A stretch of 64,000 nucleotides of DNA, from NCBI RefSeq assembly GCF_007990245.1, contig NZ_BJWG01000009.1, forward strand, positions 1-64,000, given 5' to 3'. Source of the DNA: Cellulomonas composti. GTDB lineage: Bacteria > Actinomycetota > Actinomycetes > Actinomycetales > Cellulomonadaceae. A program made the translations under genes and the position numbers. The notes under the pieces were generated by a model. It did no database searches, was not told the DNA's origin, and was given only the letters and a program-made list of their open reading frames with translations. Position 1 is the first letter of the stretch. Each line of letters opens with the position of its first letter. Below, piece after piece: positions 28,182 to 38,737 of this stretch.

Positions 28182-29294
28182 GTGTCGGCGCACGGTCCCG
28201 TCCCCCGGCACGTCCGGGGCGAGCGCCGGGTCGTGCTGCCGGACGTGCGTCCGCTGGACCGGTTCCGGTCCATCAAGATCAAGCTGGGCGTCCTCGTCGC
28301 CGCGACGGTCACGCTCGCGTCGTTCGCGACGTGGCTCGGGCTCTCGCGCTGGCACCTGGGCCCGACGAGGACGCTCCCGCTGGCCATCGTCGTCTCGCTC
28401 GTGCTCACGCAGCTGCTCGCGCGCGGCATGACGTCGCCGCTGCGCGAGATGACGGCCGCCGCCCGGCGGATGGCCGCGGGCGACTACTCGCAGCGCGTGC
28501 ACGCGACGAGCAACGACGAGGTCGGTGAGCTCGCGCGCGCGTTCAACACCATGGCCGACGACCTGCAGCAGGCGGACACGTTCCGCCGCGAGCTCATCGC
28601 GAACGTCTCGCACGAGCTGCGCACGCCGGTCACGGCGCTGCAGGCGCAGCTCGAGAACATCGTCGACGGCGTGTCCGAGGCCGACCCCGCGACCATGGAG
28701 GCCGCGCTCGCGCAGACCGAGCGGCTCGGTCGCCTCGTGACCTACCTGCTGGACCTGTCCCGGCTCGAGGCCGGGGACGCGCCGCTCGAGATCACGCAGG
28801 TGCGGCTCGACGACTTCCTGCACGAGGCCGCCGACGGCGCCGCCCTGGTCGGCGCGGCCAAGCGGCTGCGGTTCCCGGTGGACGTCGAGCCGCCCGACCT
28901 CGTCGTGATGGCCGATCCCGAACGTCTGCACCAGGTGGTCGCCAACCTCCTGCACAACGCGGTCCGGCACTCCCCCGCGGACGACGAGGTGCGCCTCGAG
29001 GCCACCCGGGTGGGCAGCGACGTGCGCATCGACGTGGTCGACCACGGGCCGGGGATCTCCGCGGCGCAGCGTCCGCACGTCTTCGAGCGGTTCGTGCGCG
29101 GCAACACCCCCGCGACCACCGGACAGATCTCGACCGGGGGCACGGGTCTGGGCCTCGCGATCGTGCGGTGGGCGGTCGAGCTGCACGGCGGCACGATCGA
29201 GGTCGCGGACGTCCCCGAGGGCTGCACGATGCGCGTGACACTGCCCGGCTACGGGCGGCCCGCACCCGGCCGACCGCTGTTCTCCCGCACGTGA
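28182..29294 (+). CDS. Sensor histidine kinase
   Basis: A 370-residue kinase. Two hydrophobic segments (KLGVLVAATVTLASFATWL and LPLAIVVSLVLTQLLARG) are close together, so there is almost no extracellular sensor. They are followed by a HAMP domain, the dimerisation helix with the phospho-His in NVSHELRTPVTAL, and the ATPase domain (N box LLHNAVRHS, G boxes DHGPGIS and GGTGLGLAIV). GTG at 28182 is used; a CTG overlapping the regulator stop (CTGA, 28167) is an alternative. Stimulus is unknown; a membrane stress or drug signal would suit the ABC exporter next door. Confidence 0.92.
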   Translation: MSAHGPVPRHVRGERRVVLPDVRPLDRFRSIKIKLGVLVAATVTLASFATWLGLSRWHLGPTRTLPLAIVVSLVLTQLLARGMTSPLREMTAAARRMAAGDYSQRVHATSNDEVGELARAFNTMADDLQQADTFRRELIANVSHELRTPVTALQAQLENIVDGVSEADPATMEAALAQTERLGRLVTYLLDLSRLEAGDAPLEITQVRLDDFLHEAADGAALVGAAKRLRFPVDVEPPDLVVMADPERLHQVVANLLHNAVRHSPADDEVRLEATRVGSDVRIDVVDHGPGISAAQRPHVFERFVRGNTPATTGQISTGGTGLGLAIVRWAVELHGGTIEVADVPEGCTMRVTLPGYGRPAPGRPLFSRT

Positions 29295-29335
29295 CCCCAC
29301 ATGTGAGCCCGCACGTGACCCGGCACGTGACTCTC
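29288..29335. repeat. Four 12-bp tandem repeats with CACGTG cores
   Basis: Units start at 29288, 29300, 29312 and 29324 and read CACGTGACCCCA, CATGTGAGCCCG, CACGTGACCCGG and CACGTGACTCTC. The palindromic core recurs every 12 bases. The first unit overlaps the kinase stop codon; the array ends 26 bases before the ABC transporter start, where an operator could act. Confidence 0.8.
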
Positions 29336-29361
29336 CCGCCCGCAGCCCCCAGAATGGTGCC

Positions 29362-30311
<950 letters not shown>

Positions 30312-30312
<1 letters not shown>

Positions 30313-31124
30313 TGCGCGCCGCCCTGCTCGTCGAGACCCGCAAGATCACCTCGACCCGGATGTGGTGGCTGCTGCTGGTCGTCATGGCCGGCTACATGGC
30401 GCTGCTCGCCGCCGGGCTGGCGTGGGCCCTCACGCAGGCCGACGCCGCACTGGGCGCGACCGACGGCCCCGCGGAGCCGCTCACGCCGGACGCCGTCGTG
30501 CGGTCCGTCTACACGATCGCGGTCTCGCTCGGCTACGTCTTCCCGCTGCTCATCGGGGGCCTGTCGTATCCCTCGGAGGTGCGGCACCAGACGATCACGC
30601 CGACCTACCTGTTCGAGCCGCGCCGCTCGGTCGTCCTGGCCGCGAAGCTGACGACCGGCGGCGCCGTCGGCGTGCTGTTCGGGCTCGTCGGGACGCTCAC
30701 GTGCGTGCTCGCGGGCGGTGGCGTGCTCGCCGCGCTCGGGGAGCCGACCATGCTCGGCGAGCCGGGCACCTGGCGCACGATCGCGTTGTCCGCGCTCGCG
30801 CTGACCGTGTGGGCGCTCGTCGGCGTCGCGCTGGGCAGCGTCCTGACGAACCAGGTCGCCGTCGTGGTCGTCGTGCTCGCGTTCACGCAGCTCGTCGAGC
30901 CGGTGATCCGGCTCGTGCTCGGCCTGACGTCGTGGGGCGCCGACCTCGCCGCGTACCTGCCCGGCGCGGCCGGCGAGGCGATCTCGGGCGGGAGCCTGTA
31001 CTCGGCCTCCGGCGTCGGCGGCGACCTGCTCGAGTGGTGGCAGGGCCTGCTCGTGCTGATCGGGTACGTCGCCGTGCTCGCGACGGTCGGGCGGCTCACG
31101 ACGCTGCGCCGCGACGTGACCTGA
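30312..31124 (+). CDS. ABC exporter permease
   Basis: A 270-residue membrane protein with about six helices (for example WWLLLVVMAGYMALLAAGLAW and ALTVWALVGVALGSVLT), of the ABC-2 type. It begins one base inside the ATPase stop codon, so the pair is coupled. With the two-component system just upstream it resembles stress- or antibiotic-inducible export modules. Substrate unknown. Confidence 0.9.
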
Positions 31125-31165
31125 GCCCGGCGCCGGCCGCGGCCGACCAGACCCCCCGTAGAGCG

Positions 31166-31330
31166 GCCTTTGGCCCCGGCCGTACGGCCGCGTTGCCGGG
31201 GTTTGACCCCGGCCACGCGAAGGCGTGGAGACCGGGTGAACAGGCGTGCCGAAAGGCCCTTGCGAGCACGGTCGCGACCCGTTCAGGCCGTAGTGTTGTC
31301 ATCAACAGAACCGGCAACGACGCGGTCCCC
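31166..31330 (+). other. Hairpin-rich region between the exporter and kgd
   Basis: The gap contains several stems in a row: GCGGCC/GGCCGC, then GCCGGGGT-TTG-ACCCCGGC (perfect, about 31194-31214), then CCACGC-GAAG-GCGTGG, and a looser CGGGT/ACCCG pairing. The first ones can terminate the exporter mRNA. A structured leader for kgd is the alternative. No known riboswitch is recognised. Confidence 0.45.
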
Positions 31331-31359
31331 CGGCCGCAGCGGAAGTGGGCGATCCTCGC

Positions 31360-34300
31360 GTGTCCCAGAAGGCTGAGGCCGACTCGACGCACGCCGTCTT
31401 CGGCGCGAACGAGTGGCTCGTGGACGAGCTGTACGAGCAGTACCTGAAGGACCGGAACGCGGTCGACCCCGCGTGGTGGGAGTTCTTCGAGGGATACCGC
31501 GGCGGCGGCACGCAGGACGCACCCGCCACGACCAACGGCGCGACGAGCACGGGCACGACGAGCAGTGGCACTGGCACGAGCACTGGCACTGGCACTGGCA
31601 CGACGAGCACAGCGGCGGTCGACGCCCCCGCGCCCGCCCCCGCCGCCGCACCGGCTCCTTCACCCGCGCCTGTCTCGACCTCCGCCCCGGCACCGGCAGC
31701 ACCCGCATCCGCGCCGGCAGCACCCGCCGGCGGCGAGCCCGCGACGCTCACGTCGCCGATCGCCACCGCGCAGCCGGCGACCGCGCCGTATGCGGAGGTC
31801 GCCCGGCGGGCCAGCACCCCGGACGACGAGGGCTCGGCCGACGACGTGCAGAAGCTGCGCGGTCCCGCCGCGCGCGTCGTGACCAACATGGAGGCCTCGC
31901 TCGAGGTCCCGACGGCGACGTCGGTGCGCGCCGTGCCGGCCAAGCTCATGGTCGACAACCGCATCGTCATCAACAACCACCTGTCGCGCGGCCGCGGCGG
32001 CAAGGTCTCGTTCACGCACCTCATCGGGTTCGCGCTCGTCGAGGCGCTGGCCGAGATGCCGTCGATGAACGCCTCGTACACGCTCGTCGACGGCAAGCCG
32101 GGCGTGCTGCAGCCCGCACACGTCAACCTGGGCCTGGCGATCGACCTGGCCAAGCCCGACGGCACCCGCCAGCTGCTCGTGCCGTCGATCAAGAAGGCGG
32201 AGACGCTCGACTTCGCGCAGTTCTGGTCCGCGTACGAGGACGTCGTGCGCCGTGCGCGCGCCGGCAAGCTCACGGTCGAGGACTTCCAGGGCACGACGAT
32301 CTCGCTGACCAACCCGGGCACGATCGGCACGGTGCACTCGGTGCCCCGGCTCATGCAGGGGCAGGGCACGATCGTCGGCGTCGGCGCGATGGACTACCCC
32401 GCGGAGTTCGCCGGGACGTCGGAGGACCGGCTCAACCAGATGGGCGTCTCGCGCGTCCTGACGATCACGAGCACGTACGACCACCGGATCATCCAGGGCG
32501 CCCAGTCGGGCGACTTCCTGCGCTCCATGGCGACCAAGCTGCTCGGCGAGGACGGCTTCTACGACCGCGTCTTCGCGGCGCTGCGCGTGCCGTACGAGCC
32601 GGTGCGCTGGGTGCGTGACATCTCGACGGACCCGGACGCCGAGGCGGTCAAGCCGGCCCGGATCGCCGAGCTGATCCACGCCTATCGCTCGCGCGGCCAC
32701 CTCATGGCGGACACCGACCCGCTCGCCTACCGCCAGCGCAAGCACCCCGACCTGGACATCCAGAACCACGGCCTGACGCTGTGGGACCTGGACCGCACGT
32801 TCCCGACGGGTGGTTTCACGGGTCGCACGCGCGCGACCCTGCGTGACGTGCTCGGCCTGCTGCGCGACTCGTACTGCCGCACCACGGGTGTCGAGTACAT
32901 GCACCTGCAGGACCCGCGTCAGCGGCGCTGGCTGCAGGAGCGGCTCGAGTCCGGCTGGGCGCGCACCCCGCGCGAGGACCAGCTGCGCATCCTGCGCCGG
33001 CTCAACGCCGCCGAGGCGTTCGAGACGTTCCTGCAGACCAAGTACGTCGGGCAGAAGCGGTTCTCGCTCGAGGGCGGCGAGTCCGTGATCCCGCTGCTCG
33101 ACGCGATCCTGTCGCGGGCCGCGAACAACGGTCTCGACGAGGTCGGCATCGGGATGGCCCACCGTGGCCGGCTCAACGTGCTGGTCAACATCGCCGGCAA
33201 GTCGTACGCGCAGGTGTTCAGCGAGTTCGAGGGCAACGCGGACCCGAAGTCCGTGCAGGGCTCGGGTGACGTGAAGTACCACCTGGGCACCGAGGGCATG
33301 TTCACCGCGGAGTCCGGCGCGACGACGCGCGTGTACCTCGCCGCGAACCCGTCGCACCTCGAGGCCGTCGACCCCGTGCTCGAGGGCATCGTGCGGGCCA
33401 AGCAGGACCGCATCGACCTGGGCGGGGACGGCTTCTCGGTGCTGCCGATCCTCATCCACGGCGACGCGGCGTTCGCCGGTCAGGGTGTCGTGTTCGAGAC
33501 GCTCAACCTCGCGCAGCTGCGCGGCTACCGCACCGGCGGCACGATCCACGTGATCATCAACAACCAGGTCGGGTTCACCACGGGCCCGTCGTCGTCGCGC
33601 TCGTCGCAGTACGCGACCGACGTCGTCAAGGGTCTGCAGGTGCCGGTCTTCCACGTCAACGGCGACGACCCGGAGGCGGTCGTGCGCGCGGCCGAGCTCG
33701 CGTTCGAGTACCGCGAGCAGTTCGACCGCGACGTCGTGATCGACCTGCTGTGCTACCGCCGTCGCGGGCACAACGAGGGCGACGACCCGTCGATGACGCA
33801 GCCGCTGATGTACAACCTCATCGAGGCCAAGCGCTCGGTACGCAAGCTGTACACCGAGACGCTCGTCGCGCGTCGCGACATCACGATCGACGAGGCCGAG
33901 CAGGCGCTGCGGGACTACCAGTCGCAGCTCGAGCGCGTGTTCTCCGAGACGCGCGAGGACGGCTGGACGCCGCCGCCCGTGGGTGCCGAGGCCGTGTCCG
34001 GTCTGGAGCGCCCCGAGTCGCAGCTCGAGGACGCCGGCGTCATGGTCGGCTGGCAGACGGCCGTGCCCGCCTCGGTCCTCGACCGCATCGGCAAGGCGCA
34101 CGTGCGACCGCCGGACGGCTTCACGGTGCACCCCAAGCTGCAGCAGCTGCTCCACAAGCGCGAGCAGATGGCGCGCGAGGGCGGCATCGACTGGGGCTTC
34201 GGCGAGCTGCTCGCGTTCGGCTCGCTGCTCGCGGAGGGCACCCCGGTGCGCCTCACCGGGCAGGACTCGCGCCGCGGCACGTTCGTGCAGCGGCACGCGG

Positions 34301-35208
34301 TGCTGCACGACCGGGACACCGGCGCGGAGTGGACTCCGCTGCTCTACCTGTCCGCCGACCAGGCCAAGTTCTGGGTCTACGACTCGTCGCTCTCGGAGTA
34401 CGCGTGCCTGGGCTTCGAGTACGGCTACTCGGTCGAGCGCCCCGACGCGCTCGTGCTGTGGGAGGCCCAGTTCGGCGACTTCGTCAACGGCGCGCAGACG
34501 ATCATCGACGAGTTCATCTCCGCGGCCGAGCAGAAGTGGACGCAGCGCTCGTCGGTCGTCCTGCTGCTGCCGCACGGGTACGAGGGTCAGGGTCCGGACC
34601 ACTCGTCGGCGCGCATCGAGCGGTTCCTGCAGCTCGCGGCGCAGGACAACATGGTGATCGCCCAGCCGTCGACGCCCGCGTCGTACTTCCACCTGCTGCG
34701 CCGCCAGGCGTACACACGCCCCCGCAAGCCGCTGATCGTCTTCACGCCCAAGTCGATGCTGCGGCTCAAGGCGGCCTCGTCGCCCGTGGAGGACTTCACG
34801 TCCGGCACGTGGCGGCCCGTCCTTCCCGACGAGACCGCGGCCGCGCACGGCGGACAGGTCGACCGCGTCCTGCTGTGCTCGGGCAAGGTCTACTGGGACC
34901 TCGCCGCCCGGCGCGAGCAGTCGGGCGACCAGCGCACGGCGATCCTGCGGCTCGAGCAGCTCTACCCGCTCGACCCGGACGCGCTGCGCGAGGCGCTCGC
35001 GCCGTTCGGCGACGCCGAGCTCGTGTGGGTGCAGGACGAGCCGCACAACCAGGGCCCGTGGTCGTACCTGTCGCTGCACCTGCCGCAGCTCATCGAGCGG
35101 ACGGTCCGGGTCGAGTCGCGGCCCGAGTCGGCCTCGCCCGCGACCGGCACGGCCAAGAAGCACCAGGCCCAGCAGGCCGACCTGATCGACCGCGCGTTCG
35201 CCCGCTGA
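31360..35208 (+). CDS. kgd: Multifunctional 2-oxoglutarate dehydrogenase/decarboxylase Kgd
   Basis: A 1282-residue fused enzyme of the TCA cycle. Order of parts: E1 N-terminal helix ([15 protein letters not shown]) to residue 45; Ala/Pro/Gly/Thr linker, 50-140, with a short GTGT-type repeat; E2-like acyltransferase core, about 165-400, with [15 protein letters not shown]; then E1 thiamine-diphosphate part with [15 protein letters not shown] (near 597), GDAAFAGQG and [10 protein letters not shown]. It decarboxylates 2-oxoglutarate and passes succinyl groups to lipoate of the shared E2. In relatives the FHA protein GarA inhibits it. GTG at 31360 gives [12 protein letters not shown] at 31345 is an alternative. 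Confidence 0.97.
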   Translation: MSQKAEADSTHAVFGANEWLVDELYEQYLKDRNAVDPAWWEFFEGYRGGGTQDAPATTNGATSTGTTSSGTGTSTGTGTGTTSTAAVDAPAPAPAAAPAPSPAPVSTSAPAPAAPASAPAAPAGGEPATLTSPIATAQPATAPYAEVARRASTPDDEGSADDVQKLRGPAARVVTNMEASLEVPTATSVRAVPAKLMVDNRIVINNHLSRGRGGKVSFTHLIGFALVEALAEMPSMNASYTLVDGKPGVLQPAHVNLGLAIDLAKPDGTRQLLVPSIKKAETLDFAQFWSAYEDVVRRARAGKLTVEDFQGTTISLTNPGTIGTVHSVPRLMQGQGTIVGVGAMDYPAEFAGTSEDRLNQMGVSRVLTITSTYDHRIIQGAQSGDFLRSMATKLLGEDGFYDRVFAALRVPYEPVRWVRDISTDPDAEAVKPARIAELIHAYRSRGHLMADTDPLAYRQRKHPDLDIQNHGLTLWDLDRTFPTGGFTGRTRATLRDVLGLLRDSYCRTTGVEYMHLQDPRQRRWLQERLESGWARTPREDQLRILRRLNAAEAFETFLQTKYVGQKRFSLEGGESVIPLLDAILSRAANNGLDEVGIGMAHRGRLNVLVNIAGKSYAQVFSEFEGNADPKSVQGSGDVKYHLGTEGMFTAESGATTRVYLAANPSHLEAVDPVLEGIVRAKQDRIDLGGDGFSVLPILIHGDAAFAGQGVVFETLNLAQLRGYRTGGTIHVIINNQVGFTTGPSSSRSSQYATDVVKGLQVPVFHVNGDDPEAVVRAAELAFEYREQFDRDVVIDLLCYRRRGHNEGDDPSMTQPLMYNLIEAKRSVRKLYTETLVARRDITIDEAEQALRDYQSQLERVFSETREDGWTPPPVGAEAVSGLERPESQLEDAGVMVGWQTAVPASVLDRIGKAHVRPPDGFTVHPKLQQLLHKREQMAREGGIDWGFGELLAFGSLLAEGTPVRLTGQDSRRGTFVQRHAVLHDRDTGAEWTPLLYLSADQAKFWVYDSSLSEYACLGFEYGYSVERPDALVLWEAQFGDFVNGAQTIIDEFISAAEQKWTQRSSVVLLLPHGYEGQGPDHSSARIERFLQLAAQDNMVIAQPSTPASYFHLLRRQAYTRPRKPLIVFTPKSMLRLKAASSPVEDFTSGTWRPVLPDETAAAHGGQVDRVLLCSGKVYWDLAARREQSGDQRTAILRLEQLYPLDPDALREALAPFGDAELVWVQDEPHNQGPWSYLSLHLPQLIERTVRVESRPESASPATGTAKKHQAQQADLIDRAFAR

Positions 35209-35229
35209 CGGCTGCGCTCACCGCCGCAG

Positions 35230-35277
35230 GTTCAGCCGGCCGCACGTCCAGCCCGCCGCACGTTCAGCCCGCCACCT
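35230..35277. repeat. Three 16-bp tandem repeats at the kgd/regulator junction
   Basis: Adjacent units GTTCAGCCGGCCGCAC, GTCCAGCCCGCCGCAC and GTTCAGCCCGCCACCT. The third contains the stop codon of the convergent GlxA-type gene, and the first carries the same TCA/TGA, so the array grew by duplicating the gene end. Confidence 0.75.
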
Positions 35278-36226
35278 CCTGGGGGCAGGCGAACGTGCGG
35301 CGGTAGGCCTGCGGGCTCGTGCCGAGCACGCGCCCGAAGTGGTGCCGCAGCACCGCCGCGGTGCCGAACCCGGCCAGGCGTGCCACCTCGTCGACCCCGA
35401 GCTCGGTGCGCTCGAGCAGCTCCTGCGCGCGCACGAGCCGCTGCCGCGCGATCCACGCTGCGGGCGTCGTGCCCGTCTCCGCGCGGAAGCGCCGCGCGAA
35501 CGTCCGCTCGGACATCAGCGCCCGCGCCGCGAGGTCGGGCACGGAGTGCTCCTCGTCGAGGTGCTCGACGAGCCACGCGAGCAGCGGGGCGAGCGTGTCC
35601 GCATCGCACGGCAGCGGCGTCTCGACGTACTGCGCCTGACCGCCGTCGCGGTGCGGCGGCACGACCATCCGGCGGGCCACGACCGCGGCGGCCGCGGCGC
35701 CGAGTTCGCGGCGCACGAGGTAGAGGCTCGCGTCGATGCCCGCCGCGGTGCCGGCACTCGTCAGCACGCGGTCGTCGTCGACGTAGAGCACCGTGGGGTC
35801 GACGCGCGCGCCCGGGAACCGTCGGGCCAGCTCGGCCGCGTGCATCCAGTGCGTCGTGCACGCCCGGCCGTCGAGCAGGCCGGCCTCACCGAGCGCGAAC
35901 GCCCCGGCGCAGATGCTCATCACCCAGGCGCCCCGCTCGTGCGCGGCCCGCAGCGCATCGAGCACGGGTTCGGGCACCGTCGCCGGCTGCGCGCCGTAGG
36001 CGGGCACGATGACGAGGTCCGCGTCGTCGGTCGCGCTCAGGCCGTGCTCGACGAGCAGGCTGAAGCCCGTCTTCGTCGGGACGATCCCCGGCTCCTGCGC
36101 GCAGACCGTGAACTCGAACGACGGACCGCCCGTGTCGGACCGGTCGATCCCGAACACCTCGCACGCGACGCCGAGCTCGAAGGGGGCGGTATTCGGCAGC
36201 AGGACGGCCGTGACGCGACGCAGCAT
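35264..36226 (-). CDS. GlxA-family transcriptional regulator (DJ-1/PfpI domain plus AraC helix-turn-helix)
   Basis: A 320-residue regulator. The N-terminal 190 residues form a DJ-1/PfpI-like domain (AVLLPNTAPFELGVACEVFGI; SICAGAFALGEAGLLDGR with the nucleophile-elbow Cys), and the C-terminal 110 residues an AraC-type DNA-binding domain (DLAARALMSERTFARRFRAETG; VDEVARLAGFGTAAVLRHHF). GlxA-type proteins respond to small nitrogenous or aldehyde metabolites. ATG at 36226 is preceded six bases earlier by GAGACT. Divergent from a small membrane protein gene with shared repeats between them. Confidence 0.92.
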   Translation of the reverse strand: MLRRVTAVLLPNTAPFELGVACEVFGIDRSDTGGPSFEFTVCAQEPGIVPTKTGFSLLVEHGLSATDDADLVIVPAYGAQPATVPEPVLDALRAAHERGAWVMSICAGAFALGEAGLLDGRACTTHWMHAAELARRFPGARVDPTVLYVDDDRVLTSAGTAAGIDASLYLVRRELGAAAAAVVARRMVVPPHRDGGQAQYVETPLPCDADTLAPLLAWLVEHLDEEHSVPDLAARALMSERTFARRFRAETGTTPAAWIARQRLVRAQELLERTELGVDEVARLAGFGTAAVLRHHFGRVLGTSPQAYRRTFACPQEVAG

Positions 36227-36247
36227 GCGCCCAGTCTCCCCGAGAGT

Positions 36248-36320
36248 TGGCAGAAGTTCAACGGATACCGGCAGTTCTGCCACTAGTGGCACCATCGCGA
36301 TGCGCAGAGACTTTCTGCCA
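36248..36320. promoter_or_regulatory. TTCTGCCA repeats between divergent genes
   Basis: TGGCAGAA (36248-36255) and TTCTGCCA (36275-36282) form an inverted repeat, and a third TTCTGCCA (36313-36320) ends on the A of the small protein's ATG. AraC-type regulators bind paired sites of this spacing, so autoregulation and control of the small gene are likely. Confidence 0.55.
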
Positions 36321-36478
36321 TGACCTTCTTCCTCATCCTGGTGGCGCCGGCCGTCGTGTGGACCGCCGCGCGTCTGGTGATCACGATCCGACGCGACGGG
36401 CTCGGCACGCGGGTCCCGCCACCTTCGCGGCCCGCGTGGAGCGACGCCGTGCAGCACCTCCCCAGCCACCGCTTCTGA
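36320..36478 (+). CDS. Small single-pass membrane protein (52 aa)
   Basis: The frame runs ATG at 36320 to TGA at 36478. It encodes one N-terminal membrane helix (FFLILVAPAVVWTAARLVI) followed by a basic, Pro-rich tail with RRDGLGTRVPPPSRPAW, a pattern I recognise from small actinobacterial membrane proteins ending in RDGYG-x-RPPP-like tails. It is divergent from the GlxA-type regulator, with a GAGACT hexamer seven bases before the start and a shared operator-like repeat. Function unknown. Confidence 0.72.
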   Translation: MTFFLILVAPAVVWTAARLVITIRRDGLGTRVPPPSRPAWSDAVQHLPSHRF

Positions 36479-36610
36479 CCTGCTCGCCCCTGTGACGGGC
36501 GCACGGTTCCGACTCGCCGGGCCGCAGGCACCCGCTCCCGGGCCCGCCGCTGCGAGACTGGCGGCCACGGGCCGTCGACCGGACGCCCGCGGACGCGGAG
36601 GTGCGGTGCG

Positions 36611-37204
36611 GTGAGTGGGTTGCGGCTCGTGATCGTCGGCGACGAGCTCGTCGCGGGCACGGGTGACCCGAAGGCGCTCGGCTGGGTGGGGCGCGTCGCG
36701 GCCCGGACCCGTCCGGAGGGACGCTTCGACGTGCTCACGCTCGCAGTGCCCGGCGAGACCACGACGGACCTCGGCGCCCGCTGGGACGACGAGGTCGCAC
36801 GGCGACTCGACCCCGATGCGGACAACCGGCTCGTGGTCGGGCTCGGCAGGGCCGATGCGGCGGCCGGGCTGTCGCTGGCCCGAAGCCGGCTCAACCTCGC
36901 GAACGTGCTCGACGTCGCCGAGCAGCGCCGCCTGCCGACGTTCGTCGTCGGACCACCTCCCGGCGCGACCGCGGACGGTGAGCGGCTCGCCGAGCTCTCG
37001 GCGGCGTTCGCCGACGTCGCCACGCGGCGCCGGGTGCCGTACGTCGACACCTACTCACCGCTCGCCGCCCACGACCAGTGGCTCGGCGACCTGGCCGCGG
37101 GCGACGGACTGCTGCCCAGCCAGGCGGGCTACGGACTCATGGCCTGGCTCGTACTGCACACGGGCTGGCACCCGTGGCTGGGCCTGCCCGAGGACGGCGC
37201 CTGA
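36611..37204 (+). CDS. SGNH/GDSL-hydrolase-fold protein lacking catalytic residues
   Basis: A 197-residue protein with the SGNH fold pattern but altered active-site blocks. Block I reads VGDELVAGTGD, so the catalytic Ser of GDS is Glu; block III reads VVGLGRADA where GxND is expected; block V reads DGLLPSQAGY where DxxH is expected. Block spacing and the hydrophobic pattern are otherwise intact. It is thus probably a binding protein rather than an esterase. GGAGG lies nine bases before the GTG start. A hairpin follows the stop. Confidence 0.82.
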   Translation: MSGLRLVIVGDELVAGTGDPKALGWVGRVAARTRPEGRFDVLTLAVPGETTTDLGARWDDEVARRLDPDADNRLVVGLGRADAAAGLSLARSRLNLANVLDVAEQRRLPTFVVGPPPGATADGERLAELSAAFADVATRRRVPYVDTYSPLAAHDQWLGDLAAGDGLLPSQAGYGLMAWLVLHTGWHPWLGLPEDGA

Positions 37205-37214
37205 GCCGACCGGC

Positions 37215-37233
37215 CGCCGCGTGGCGCGCGGCG
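37215..37233 (+). terminator. Hairpin after the SGNH-fold gene
   Basis: CGCCGCG-TGGCG-CGCGGCG, a perfect 7-bp stem 11 bases after the stop. It lies between convergent genes and can end transcription; no T-run follows. Confidence 0.5.
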
Positions 37234-37309
37234 TGACCGCCGGCGCCAGCAGCGCCCGCCAGTGCCAGAGGATCACCTCCCGCTCCCCTTCCCGCGCACG
37301 TTCGTCGGG

Positions 37310-37912
37310 TCAGCGCAGCGTCGAACGGACGGCCGAGAGCGCCGAGTCGAGCACTGTGCGCAGCGTCTCCACCGTGAGCTGTTCGACCTTGCCCTGTGCG
37401 TCGGCGCGGCGCAGGTCCGCGCGGACCTCGTCGCGGAACCGCGAGACGAGCCGGTCGGCCTCGGCCCACCGCACGTGCGACATCGACCGCTCGTCGGGCA
37501 CCGCCTGGTGCGGCACCGCGGCGGCGCGGGCCTGCTGCGCGGCGGCGGCCAGGTCGGCGCGCAGCCCGCGCATCGAGCCGCGCACGTCCTCGCGGACCTG
37601 GGCGGCCCGCTCACGCACCGACTCGGCGATGTCCGACTCGAGGCTCGACAGCTCGTCGCGCCGCTCCTCGAGCTCCGCGCGTCCGGCGTCCGTCAACGCG
37701 TAGGTGCTCTTGCGCTCCTCGTCGGACCGGGTGACCAGACCCTCCTCCTCGAGGCGGGCGAGGCGCGGGTAGATCGTCCCGGCGCTGGGCCGGTAGGTCC
37801 CGCCGAACCGGTCCGAGAGCGCGGTGATGAGCTCGTAGCCGTGCTTGGGCCCGGACTCCAGCAGCGACAGCAGGTAGAGGCGCAGCTGCCCGTGCGCGAA
37901 GACGGGAGCCAT
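37310..37912 (-). CDS. PadR-family transcriptional regulator
   Basis: A 200-residue PadR protein. The N-terminal winged helix (LYLLSLLESGPKHGYELITAL; TYRPSAGTIYPRLARLEEEGLV) is followed by a long C-terminal helical region for dimerisation (from about residue 75 to the end), partly coiled-coil-like. The ATG overlaps the stop of the DUF4097 gene (TGATG), so both are co-transcribed from the promoter carrying tandem GCGATATA operators. PadR proteins are usually autorepressors released by a ligand or membrane stress. Confidence 0.92.
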   Translation of the reverse strand: MAPVFAHGQLRLYLLSLLESGPKHGYELITALSDRFGGTYRPSAGTIYPRLARLEEEGLVTRSDEERKSTYALTDAGRAELEERRDELSSLESDIAESVRERAAQVREDVRGSMRGLRADLAAAAQQARAAAVPHQAVPDERSMSHVRWAEADRLVSRFRDEVRADLRRADAQGKVEQLTVETLRTVLDSALSAVRSTLR

Positions 37913-38721
37913 CACGCGTCCTGCACGCCGCGCAGCACGGTCACGTGCCCGCTGACGGTGCTCGCGGAGACGTAGCACGCGCCGTCACCCGTGAGCAGGT
38001 CGACCTTGCGCTGCCCCGGCGAGGAGCTCTTGTACTCCTCGCCGTCGACGACGAGCCGGCCGGAGACCGACTGCGCCTTGACGTGCACGCCCTTGCCGGC
38101 GGGCAGCCGCACCGTGACGTCGCCCGACACCGTCGAGGCCGTGACCGACGACGTCCCGGTCGTGACGTCCAGCGCGAGCGCGCCCGAGACCGTGTTGGCC
38201 TGCACAAGCGACAGCTCGCCCGAGGCGGCTAGCTCGCCCGAGACCGAGTGCAGCTTGAGCGGTCCGCCGTGGTCGCGCACGACGATCTCGCCCGAAACCG
38301 TGTTCGCCGACAGCCGCCCGCGCGTGCCGTCCGTGACCAGCGAGCCCGAGACCGTCGAGACCGACGAGTCCTCCACGACGCCGACGAGCAGCCCGTCCGC
38401 GCTCACCGTGCCGAGCTTCGCCGCGACCGAGCGCGGGATCGCGATGTGGACGTCCGCCCGGTCCTTGTCACGGAAGTTGCGGAACCGCTCCAGGAAGCCG
38501 TCCCAGCCGGTCAGCGTGAAGCTGTACCCGACGCGCAGCTCGCCGTTCGCGAGCCCGATCTCCAGCGGCCGCCCGTCGACCGAGTGCACCTCGATCCGGG
38601 CTCCCGGGTCGTCGTGCGCGACGACGTCCACCCTGCCTCCGACGAGCTGCACGCGCAGCGAGCTCACCTGCTCGACCTCGATGATCTGCGGGCCGGCTAC
38701 GACCCAGGACTCCGTCGCCAT
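37912..38721 (-). CDS. DUF4097-type beta-repeat protein
   Basis: A 269-residue protein built of short beta repeats, with the motif [ST]VSG about eight times (STVSGSLV, NTVSGEIV, SVSGELAA, NTVSGALA, STVSGDVT, QSVSGRLV, STVSGHVT), expected to form a beta-helix-like surface. No signal peptide or membrane helix is seen. Proteins of this family are often encoded with PadR regulators or small membrane proteins in envelope-stress operons. GAGGAGG lies seven bases before the ATG. Confidence 0.88.
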   Translation of the reverse strand: MATESWVVAGPQIIEVEQVSSLRVQLVGGRVDVVAHDDPGARIEVHSVDGRPLEIGLANGELRVGYSFTLTGWDGFLERFRNFRDKDRADVHIAIPRSVAAKLGTVSADGLLVGVVEDSSVSTVSGSLVTDGTRGRLSANTVSGEIVVRDHGGPLKLHSVSGELAASGELSLVQANTVSGALALDVTTGTSSVTASTVSGDVTVRLPAGKGVHVKAQSVSGRLVVDGEEYKSSSPGQRKVDLLTGDGACYVSASTVSGHVTVLRGVQDA

Positions 38722-38737
38722 CTCGACGCCTCCTCAT

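Noticed and set aside
31660-35163. A 1167-codon minus-strand frame opposite kgd
   Set aside because: Shadow of kgd codon bias; no recognisable motif and the plus frame is certain.
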